From Saprospiraceae bacterium (GTDB lineage: Bacteria; Bacteroidota; Bacteroidia; Chitinophagales; Saprospiraceae), in contig JABFRV010000041.1 of NCBI GenBank assembly GCA_013140975.1, forward strand, positions 82,164 to 146,163: a DNA stretch of 64,000 bases. The letters are read 5' to 3'. The translations under genes and the position numbers were made by a program. Shown piece after piece: positions 1 through 7,494 of this stretch; within the stretch, counting starts at the first letter, position 1; each line of letters begins with the position of its first letter. The notes beneath the pieces are model-generated. The model searched no databases. It was not told where the DNA came from and saw nothing but the letters and a program-made list of their open reading frames with translations.

Positions 1-1
1 T

Positions 2-1744
2 AAAGACGATGACAAATCAAACAAAACTTGGAATCTTTGGCTTTTTAAAACTGCAAATATTGGTGATGTAGTTTTTGCAACTAAAGGAGTGAATACCTGC
101 TTAGGAATTGGTATAATTGAAGGTAGTTACTTTTTTGACGGCATATGGGACAATTTTAATCACAGAAGAAAAGTAAAATGGATAACAGATAAAGTTTATC
201 AATACAAATCAAACACTTTAAAGAATTACAAAAACCTTTTCAGACCTGATACATTTAGCCCGACAATAGTATATGAGTTTATATTGAATGAGTATGTAAG
301 ACTTTATCCTGAACTAGCTTCGATTTTTGCAGCAAATAATTTAAAATTTACAGCAGAAAAAATAGGAACTACTCCTATCGTTTCAGAGCCACTAGTAGAA
401 ATAGATGAAGTAAATGAAGAAACAGAGCCTTTGAATTTTTGGTGGCTGAATGCTAATCCTAAAATTTGGAGCATTAGCAATCATACGGAAGGACAAAGGC
501 AAACCTATACAACGCATAACGAAAAAGGAAATAAAAGAAGAATCTATAAATACTTTGAAGCAGCCAAACCAGGAGATTTAATCATTGGTTACGAAAGCAC
601 ACCCACCAAACAGATTAAAGCTATTTATGAGGTTACAAAAGGAATTCACAACACGGCAAACGGAGAAGAAATAGAATTTGAACTGGTTGAAAAGCTGGAA
701 ATCCCTGTGCATTGGAACGACTTGAAAAACAATGTAGCGTTGCAGCATTGCGAAGTATTCATCAATAATCAAGGAAGTTTATTCAAACTTACAGAAGAAG
801 AATACGACATTATTCGTGAGATAATTGATAACAAAAACATTATCACTGAAAAACTACTTCAAAGCAGTAACATTAAAAAATACAAGTTTACTGACGACAG
901 CGATAAACCTTTTATAAGTGAAGCCGATTTTTTACAAACCGTTGCTTTATTAAAAAGAAAGAAGAATATTATTCTACAAGGTCCGCCCGGAGTTGGAAAG
1001 ACCTTTATAGCCAGAAAATTGGCTTATGAAATAATGCAAGAAGTAAAAGATGCAAACATTGAAATGGTTCAGTTTCACCAATCATACAGTTACGAAGATT
1101 TTATTCAAGGACTTAGACCAACACAAAAAGGCGGTTTTGATTTAAGAGACGGAATTTTTTATTCATTCTGTCAAAGAGCATTGGCACATCCCGACAGACC
1201 TTTCTTTTTCATTATTGACGAAATAAACAGAGGTAATTTGAGCAAAATTTTTGGAGAATTGATGATGCTAATTGAAGCAGATAAAAGAGAAGAAAAATTT
1301 GCACTAAAACTAACTTACGCAGAAGACGAAGAAGACCGCTTTTATGTTCCTTCAAATTTATACATCATTGGAACTATGAACACGGCAGACCGTTCATTAG
1401 CCATTGTTGATTATGCTTTAAGAAGACGATTTGCTTTTATTACACTTCAACCTGATTATGGTAATAATTTCCGTTCATTCCTTACTTCAAAAGGTTTATC
1501 TGCTGGAATGGTTGAACATATTTGTTCAGCAGTTACAAAAGTTAACAGCAAAATAAAAGAGGATATTAATCTTGGTGAAGGGTTTCAAATTGGACACAGT
1601 TATTTCTGCACTTTTACTACGAATGAAGATGAAAATAAATGGTGGAATGAAATTCTAAGTTTTGAATTGAAACCTCTGCTTGAAGAAATATGGTTTGATG
1701 ATTCAACAATAGTTTCAGAAGTTTTAAAACAACTATCAAGATAA
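2..1744 (+). CDS. mcrB: McrB-like AAA+ GTPase/ATPase subunit with EVE/PUA-like reader domain(s), 5' truncated by window edge
   Basis: Frame is open from base 2 (KDDDKSNKTWNLWLFKTANIGDVVFATKG before the listed GTG at 89). EVE-like NFWWLNANPKIWSI...GDLIIGYEST; Walker A GPPGVGKTF; Walker B FFFIIDEINRGNLSKIFGE; GTMNTADRSLAIVDYALRRRF. Confidence 0.9.
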   Translation, partial: KDDDKSNKTWNLWLFKTANIGDVVFATKGVNTCLGIGIIEGSYFFDGIWDNFNHRRKVKWITDKVYQYKSNTLKNYKNLFRPDTFSPTIVYEFILNEYVRLYPELASIFAANNLKFTAEKIGTTPIVSEPLVEIDEVNEETEPLNFWWLNANPKIWSISNHTEGQRQTYTTHNEKGNKRRIYKYFEAAKPGDLIIGYESTPTKQIKAIYEVTKGIHNTANGEEIEFELVEKLEIPVHWNDLKNNVALQHCEVFINNQGSLFKLTEEEYDIIREIIDNKNIITEKLLQSSNIKKYKFTDDSDKPFISEADFLQTVALLKRKKNIILQGPPGVGKTFIARKLAYEIMQEVKDANIEMVQFHQSYSYEDFIQGLRPTQKGGFDLRDGIFYSFCQRALAHPDRPFFFIIDEINRGNLSKIFGELMMLIEADKREEKFALKLTYAEDEEDRFYVPSNLYIIGTMNTADRSLAIVDYALRRRFAFITLQPDYGNNFRSFLTSKGLSAGMVEHICSAVTKVNSKIKEDINLGEGFQIGHSYFCTFTTNEDENKWWNEILSFELKPLLEEIWFDDSTIVSEVLKQLSR

Positions 1745-1747
1745 ATA

Positions 1748-2803
1748 ATGCAAATACCTATTGAAAATATTTACTACTTACTTTGCTATGCTTGGAACAA
1801 GCTAGATGAGAAAGAACGTGTAAATGTTTCGATAGACGATAAGACGGAACTTCTTGACCTTTTTGCAAAGATTTTAATTAATGCCACAAAAATGCTTTTG
1901 AAAAGAGGCATTGATAAAAATTATATTGACTACACAGAAGAACTTGCAGGCGTAAAAGGTAAAGTTCAAATTAGTCAGACATTGAAAAGCAATTTACTTT
2001 TTAAGCAACGAACAATTTGCACATTTGACGATTTTTCCGCCAACATAATTTCAAACCGTATTTTGGCTTCAACCATTTATAGACTTACGAGAACCAAAGG
2101 ACTTGACAAGCAGCTAAAAAATGAATTAGTTAGTTTACAAAGAATGTTGGCAGACATTGAACAAATTGAAATTACTAATTCACTCTTCAAGCAAGTAAAA
2201 CTAAATAGAAACAACCGTTTCTATGGCTTTGTAATGAATGTTTGTCAAATTATTTATGAAAGCACTTTACCATCTGAAGAACAAGGTAAATATAAATTTT
2301 CGGACTTCACAAGGGATGATAAAAAAATGAATCAATTGTTTGAATCGTTTATTAGAAACTTCTATAAAATCGAACAACAGAAATACAAGACAGTAAAAAA
2401 GGAAACTATTAAGTGGCAATTTGATAACACAGACAAAGAAAGTTACCAATATTTACCTCAAATGGAAACCGATATAACTTTAGAAAGTGACGAAGAAAAA
2501 ATAATAATTGATGCAAAGTTTTACAGTGAGACAATGACTTTGAATTACGATAAGGAACGCATAAAATCTGCGAACTTATATCAGTTATTCAGTTACCTGC
2601 TCAACCAACAAGACACTAACTTAAAAACACATAATGCAACAGGCATTTTGCTTTATCCGACAATTGAAACAGACTATAATTTAAATTTCAAATACAATGA
2701 ACATAAAATACAAATAAGAACAATTAACTTAAATTCAAATTGGAGAAATATATCATCACGTTTAAAAGAAATAATTGAGGTGGACAAAAAAGCCATCGCA
2801 TAG
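1748..2803 (+). CDS. mcrC: McrC-like restriction endonuclease subunit
   Basis: Starts 3 nt after McrB; McrC-like N-terminus (IPIENIYYLLCYAWNKL); C-terminal PD-(D/E)XK-like METDITLESDEEKIIIDAKFY. Confidence 0.9.
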   Translation: MQIPIENIYYLLCYAWNKLDEKERVNVSIDDKTELLDLFAKILINATKMLLKRGIDKNYIDYTEELAGVKGKVQISQTLKSNLLFKQRTICTFDDFSANIISNRILASTIYRLTRTKGLDKQLKNELVSLQRMLADIEQIEITNSLFKQVKLNRNNRFYGFVMNVCQIIYESTLPSEEQGKYKFSDFTRDDKKMNQLFESFIRNFYKIEQQKYKTVKKETIKWQFDNTDKESYQYLPQMETDITLESDEEKIIIDAKFYSETMTLNYDKERIKSANLYQLFSYLLNQQDTNLKTHNATGILLYPTIETDYNLNFKYNEHKIQIRTINLNSNWRNISSRLKEIIEVDKKAIA

Positions 2804-2872
2804 CTAACACAACAATGACAAACAAACTCAATATTGACAATAGTTTGCAAGGAATGTGGACAATAACCACTA

Positions 2873-3000
2873 GCTATAACAGCACCAACCCAAAAGGCGG
2901 GATTACATGTTCCAAAGACAGCTTGGTGGTTAATCAAACATTAGTTTTTCAAATCAGGTTTTGTGGTAAAAGTCCCGCCCTTCGGGTAGCTGCAAAACAT
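2873..3000. repeat. Palindromic element A (imperfect inverted repeat, cassette-boundary-like)
   Basis: GCACCAACCCAAAAGGCGGGA (2882-2902) pairs with TCCCGCCCTTCGGGTAGCTGC (2973-2993) at 17/21 positions; shares GCTATAAC, GGCGGG and TTTTGTGNTAAAA blocks with elements B/C. Confidence 0.75.
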
Positions 3001-3030
3001 TCGGTGTAATAAAATACAGAAAATAGAAAT

Positions 3031-4233
3031 ATGAAAAAATCCGCTTACGGAAAACCTTTATTAATCAACAATGGGAATATTAACACTTTAAGGAAAATAG
3101 AAAGTATTGATGAGTTGACTATACAAGACTTAGTTTACCAAATTCCTGAATCATTGCCAATTAGCGATATTGATGAAAGCTACAACCCTGTAATTCCTGT
3201 ATGCAAAGAATTAAATACTCCCGCTGGTGCAATTGACATTTTCATGATAACTCCAAACGGAGACCTAGTCATAATTGAAACTAAACTATGGAGAAATCCA
3301 GAAGCTAGAAGGAAAGTGGTTGCACAAATACTTGATTATGCAAAAGAGTTAGCAAATTGGACTTATGAAGACTTGCAAAGAGAAGTAAATAAAAGACTTA
3401 AAACTAAAGGAAATACTTTATATGAGTATTCAAAAAAAGCTAGCTCAGATTTAATTCTTTCTGAGTCTGATTTTGTAGATGCTGTCAGTAGAAATCTTAG
3501 AATCGGAAAATTTATGCTTCTTATTGTTGGAGATGGGATCCGAGAAGGTGCGGGGGGAATAGCCGAATTTATAAATAGAGCAGGTAATTTAAATTTCAAC
3601 CTATCTATGGTTGAATATTCGATATACACAAATGAACTTGGCATAAAGTTAGCACTTCCTAGAATCATAGTTAAAACTATAGAAATACAGAAAATTAATA
3701 TTGAAACCGCTGTGGGGTTAACAATTACTAATAACGTTGATGAAAACGTTTCTGATAATGAATCAACTGAAGATATTTCTCTTGAACTAGCATTGACACG
3801 TCAAATGCATTTAAACTTTTGGACTGAATTAATAAGTGAATTAGAATTTGACGATCCAGGACAACAAATGCCCTCGCCTTCAATAGGAAATAATATTTAC
3901 ATATATCCAGCAAACACTAAATCTTGTTGGATTAGTGCATATTTTGCTCAAAGTCTGAAAAGAGTTGGAGTATATTTTCGATTTCAGAAAAATAATTTTG
4001 GAAAACCTCTTAAAGAATATTTGGAAGAATATAAAGATGAAATAAAAAGCGAACTAGGTAAAGAAGTAATCTGGCAATGGGAAGACGAGGAAAAATCTGG
4101 ATTTGTGGTAAGGCTTCCTTTGGAAGATATTTACAGTAAAGAGAACAAAGAAAAAATAAAAGACTTTTTCAAGAAGTGGTTGAATCATTTTGTTAATGTA
4201 ATCAGACCAAAGCTAAAAGAATACAACACCTAA
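3031..4233 (+). CDS. PD-(D/E)XK nuclease-like protein with DUF4268-like C-terminus
   Basis: Nuclease-like core AIDIFMITPNGDLVIIETKLWRNPEARRKVVAQILDYAKEL; C-terminal MHLNFWTELISELEF...CWISAYFAQSLKRVGVYFRF resembles DUF4268. Confidence 0.75.
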   Translation: MKKSAYGKPLLINNGNINTLRKIESIDELTIQDLVYQIPESLPISDIDESYNPVIPVCKELNTPAGAIDIFMITPNGDLVIIETKLWRNPEARRKVVAQILDYAKELANWTYEDLQREVNKRLKTKGNTLYEYSKKASSDLILSESDFVDAVSRNLRIGKFMLLIVGDGIREGAGGIAEFINRAGNLNFNLSMVEYSIYTNELGIKLALPRIIVKTIEIQKINIETAVGLTITNNVDENVSDNESTEDISLELALTRQMHLNFWTELISELEFDDPGQQMPSPSIGNNIYIYPANTKSCWISAYFAQSLKRVGVYFRFQKNNFGKPLKEYLEEYKDEIKSELGKEVIWQWEDEEKSGFVVRLPLEDIYSKENKEKIKDFFKKWLNHFVNVIRPKLKEYNT

Positions 4234-4340
4234 CAAAGTGCAAAAAATATTAATGAATATTGTTGCTCCGATCGGACGATTATTTGCTTACCTAGCAATA
4301 TATAAAAAGTATTCAGGAATAAAAAGATAAAATCAGTAAC

Positions 4341-4447
4341 AGCAGCTGGGTGCTATAACGGGCTTAGTGCTTCATATCCCAGCCACGCCTTAGGTTCAAG
4401 TTCAATTCTTCTATTGAGCTTTATTACTATAAATACAGCAAGCCACG
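4341..4447. repeat. Palindromic element B (degenerate member of the same family as A and C)
   Basis: GCTATAAC-GGGCTTAGTGCTTC...GGTTCAAGTT...ATTGAGCTTTATTACTATAAATACAGCAAGCC; GGCTT (4361-4365) pairs AAGCC (4440-4444); shares AGTGCTTC and GGTTCAAGT with C. Confidence 0.6.
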
Positions 4448-4591
4448 AAGCATTCTCCTGAAACTACATCTGTTTATACTCATATTACAGATAAGATGAA
4501 CCGGATATCAAAAAGTTCCTCTGCGGCGTATATACATACGGATATCGGCTATTATAACAAGACCGTCCACAAATGACAACCACTTTGAAAG

Positions 4592-4676
4592 TTGAACGAG
4601 AGTAATCTTTACCTTCATTTTTGACATCGAGAGTAATTAATTAGTATTTTTGCCCTTGTATTGACAATGAGAGTAA
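4592..4676 (+). promoter_or_regulatory. Three direct repeats TTGA(CA)NNGAGAGTAA overlapping a putative Bacteroidota promoter of fic
   Basis: 4592-4605 TTGAACGAGAGTAA; 4621-4636 TTGACATCGAGAGTAA; 4661-4676 TTGACAATGAGAGTAA. Putative -33 TTTG 4620-4623 and -7 TATTTTTG 4645-4652 (TAnnTTTG consensus, 21-nt spacer). Confidence 0.65.
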
Positions 4677-4694
4677 AACACATCTTTGAACATA

Positions 4695-5783
4695 ATGGCA
4701 AAATTTGACCGTAAAATTCCGTATAACAACCTGCCGCTGCTGCCACCCAAGACAGACATAGAAACTAAACAGATACTTCGAAAAACTATTTCGGCAGGAC
4801 GAGCTTTGGCACAACTTAATGGAACTTTACTCAATTTACCCAACCCTACTCTGTTTTTAGACACGATTTATTTGCAAGAAGCGAAGGCAAGCTCGGAAGT
4901 AGAAAACATTATTACAACAAACGATGAACTTTACAAATCATTAGTTTCTGATAGAAAAATAGAAAACTCAGCAACAAAAGAAGTTTTAAGCTACAAAGAA
5001 GCCCTATGGTTAGGCTTAGAAGAATTGAAAACTAAACCATTTATAACTACCAATCTATGTGTCAAAATTGTGCAGTGTATTAAACAAAATAACGCCTCAA
5101 TACGGAATACACCCGGGACTACATTGAGCGATACAGAAGGTGAAGTTATATACACCCCTCCAAGCGAAGAACATATTATACGAGAGAAATTAGCCAATTT
5201 AGAAAAGTTCATAAACGAAGATGAAACAATAGACCCTTTAATTAAAATGGCAATATTGCACTATCAATTCGAAGCCATACACCCATTTTCGGACGGCAAT
5301 GGAAGAACGGGAAGAATTTTATTGTTACTATATATAAAACTTTCAGGATTATTGGACACACCTGCAATCTACTTGAGTGAATATATCATTAAAAACAAAA
5401 TTGAATATTATAGATGTTTACGAGATGTAACCGAAAAAAATGAATGGGAAGACTATATTTTATATATGTTGGATATGATTGAAGAAACTGCAAATAAAGG
5501 CTTAAAGAGACTAAATAAAATTACAGTCGCTATGGAAGAAGCCGCAAATGAAATCAAAAAGAAGTTGCCTAAAGTTTATTCTAAAGACTTGATTGAGATT
5601 TTATTTCGTTTACCCTACACCAAACGTCAACACCTAATTGACGAAAATATTGGTAACTTAAAGACAGTCGGGAATTATTTAATTGCGTTAGAAGAAATCG
5701 GCTTTTTGAAATCAGAAAAAGTGGGAAAAGAGAAACTATACTTGAATCAAAAACTATTAAAAATATTAGAAGACAAAGAATAA
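4695..5783 (+). CDS. fic: Fic family protein (AMPylator-like) with C-terminal winged-helix-like region
   Basis: HPFSDGNGRTGRI Fic motif; N-terminal SSEVEN fits the (S/T)xxxE(G/N) inhibitory motif; ATG at 4695 preferred over upstream TTG 4686. Confidence 0.93.
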   Translation: MAKFDRKIPYNNLPLLPPKTDIETKQILRKTISAGRALAQLNGTLLNLPNPTLFLDTIYLQEAKASSEVENIITTNDELYKSLVSDRKIENSATKEVLSYKEALWLGLEELKTKPFITTNLCVKIVQCIKQNNASIRNTPGTTLSDTEGEVIYTPPSEEHIIREKLANLEKFINEDETIDPLIKMAILHYQFEAIHPFSDGNGRTGRILLLLYIKLSGLLDTPAIYLSEYIIKNKIEYYRCLRDVTEKNEWEDYILYMLDMIEETANKGLKRLNKITVAMEEAANEIKKKLPKVYSKDLIEILFRLPYTKRQHLIDENIGNLKTVGNYLIALEEIGFLKSEKVGKEKLYLNQKLLKILEDKE

Positions 5784-5786
5784 CAG

Positions 5787-5905
5787 ACGATAACAGGCGT
5801 TTGGCTCAATGGCGGGTGCAGTGCTTCTTATGACAGTTGTATGGTAGGTTCAAGTGAGTTATTCGATTGAACTTTTGTGCTAAAAATCGCCACCTTAGCC
5901 AAGCC
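5787..5905. repeat. Palindromic element C
   Basis: TTGGCT (5801-5806) and TGGCG (5810-5814) pair with AGCCAA (5897-5902) and CGCCA (5888-5892); inner TTCAA/TTGAA arms; GGCGGGTGCAGTGCTTC and CTTTTGTGCTAAAA blocks shared with A/B. Confidence 0.75.
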
Positions 5906-5972
5906 AGAAGAACGAACGATTTCAAAAAAGTAAAAACATGGATGTTAAATAATTATTCAAAAAGATATAAAT

Positions 5973-6416
5973 ATGGATAAAACTAAAATTGTAAAAAAAT
6001 ATACCAATGGTGAAGTCACCATAGTGTGGCAATCAGAGAAATGCATACATTCAAAAAAGTGCTGGAATGAAAGCGAGGGATTACGCTCAGTTTTCAATCC
6101 AAGAGAAAGGCCCTGGATAAAACCGGAAGGTGCATCAACAGAAAAAATAATAGAACATGTTTGTAAATGCCCATCCGGTGCTTTAAGTTTTTACATGAAT
6201 CATGAAGAAGATGTAAAAAAAGAAGAAATAACGACCGAGCAAGTTGTAGAAATAGTGGAAAACGGACCATTGTTGGTATATGGAAACATAACAGTAAAAG
6301 ACAAAGAAGGAAATCAGACGCAGAAAAATAAAGTAACAGCTTTTTGCAGATGCGGCCAATCTAACAATAAACCATATTGTGACGGGTCTCATGTTAAATG
6401 CGGATTTAAAGGATGA
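5973..6416 (+). CDS. Fe-S protein: YjdI-like (Fer4_19) domain fused to CDGSH iron-sulfur domain
   Basis: CIHSKKCWNE...CKCPSGAL Cys pattern; CRCGQSNNKPYCDGSH CDGSH motif. Confidence 0.9.
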   Translation: MDKTKIVKKYTNGEVTIVWQSEKCIHSKKCWNESEGLRSVFNPRERPWIKPEGASTEKIIEHVCKCPSGALSFYMNHEEDVKKEEITTEQVVEIVENGPLLVYGNITVKDKEGNQTQKNKVTAFCRCGQSNNKPYCDGSHVKCGFKG

Positions 6417-6445
6417 CATTTTACATAATTGAAATAAACTAAAAA

Positions 6446-7432
6446 ATGTACATAGGAAAAAAATTAGAGATACAGGGTCTGTGGTTCTGGGCAAAAAAGA
6501 ATATCTATATCACCTTCGCCTTAAGCAGCACTGTTGTAATACTATACGAATTTTTCGATTTTAAATTTATTGGCATTCCATTTTTACCTGTCGCCACTAT
6601 TGGTACAGCTGTAGCGTTTTATGTAGGTTTTAAAAATAATCAAGCGTACGACAGACTCTGGGAAGCAAGACGTTTATGGGGCGGCTTTACCAATACTAGC
6701 AGAACATTAGCAGCCTCTTTTATTTCACTTGTGAAAGATGAAAATATCCAAAAAGAATTTCTATATCGGCATATTGCGTATTTAAATTTGGTTCGCATCC
6801 AATTACGCAAACGCATTCCGTGGGCTACAGGCCATGAAGATTACCATCAACAGGTGATTTCTAATTCAGAAGAAGTAAAAGAATACAATGCAGCGGTAAG
6901 AGAATTTTTTGAAAAAATTGGAAAAATGGATATTTATGAGAAAACAAAGGACAAAGGAAATATTGCCAATATTGCTTTGAAATATCAGTTTGCAAAAGTC
7001 ACGGAATTAAAAAGAAATAAAATTATTGATGAATATGAACACAGCGACCTTTCCAGACTTTTAGGAGAATTATTCAATCTTCAGGGAGGATGCGAACGAA
7101 TTAAAACCACGCCTTTGTTTCGCCAGTTCAGTATGTTTAGCCGATTGTTTGTAAAACTTTTTATTTTTATTTTACCATTTTCCTTAGTCGTTGAGTTGAG
7201 TAAAATTGGTGAGCATGGAATTTGGCTCGTTGTCCCTTGTACTTTACTGATTTCCTGGGTTTTTATGTCCATGGAACAGGTAGGAGAATCGAGTGAAAAT
7301 CCATTTGATAATGGGGTTAACGACACTCCTATTTCAAGCATTTGCAGAAATATCGAAATTGATATATTAGAAATGTTGGGAGAAACAAAATTACCCCCAA
7401 GAATAGAACCCTATAAGGATGTGTTGCTTTAA
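6446..7432 (+). CDS. Bestrophin family (UPF0187-like) anion channel
   Basis: NQAYDRLWEARRLWGGFTNTSR and C-terminal ENPFDNGVNDTPISSICRNIEIDILEMLGE typical of bestrophin-like proteins. Confidence 0.88.
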   Translation: MYIGKKLEIQGLWFWAKKNIYITFALSSTVVILYEFFDFKFIGIPFLPVATIGTAVAFYVGFKNNQAYDRLWEARRLWGGFTNTSRTLAASFISLVKDENIQKEFLYRHIAYLNLVRIQLRKRIPWATGHEDYHQQVISNSEEVKEYNAAVREFFEKIGKMDIYEKTKDKGNIANIALKYQFAKVTELKRNKIIDEYEHSDLSRLLGELFNLQGGCERIKTTPLFRQFSMFSRLFVKLFIFILPFSLVVELSKIGEHGIWLVVPCTLLISWVFMSMEQVGESSENPFDNGVNDTPISSICRNIEIDILEMLGETKLPPRIEPYKDVLL

Positions 7433-7494
7433 AATAAATAATAACTTTAAGCGAAAGAGAAAAGCGAAAAATTATATATCAGAATAAACTGAAT

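Noticed and set aside
2815-3009. 64-aa ORF MTNKLNIDNSLQGMW... after mcrC
   Set aside because: It spans palindromic element A; composition follows the repeat arms (GGITCSKD...KSPALRVAAKHSV), so treated as non-coding.
4228-4241. ACCTAACAAAGTGC right after the nuclease stop resembles the RYYYAAC box of an integron attC
   Set aside because: No matching GTTRRRY partner or complementary right arm found before fic, and the same box is missing at elements A and C.
4391-4404. TAGGTTCAAGTTCA looks like a tRNA T-arm
   Set aside because: No complementary T-stem, anticodon arm or acceptor stem; it is part of element B and recurs in element C.
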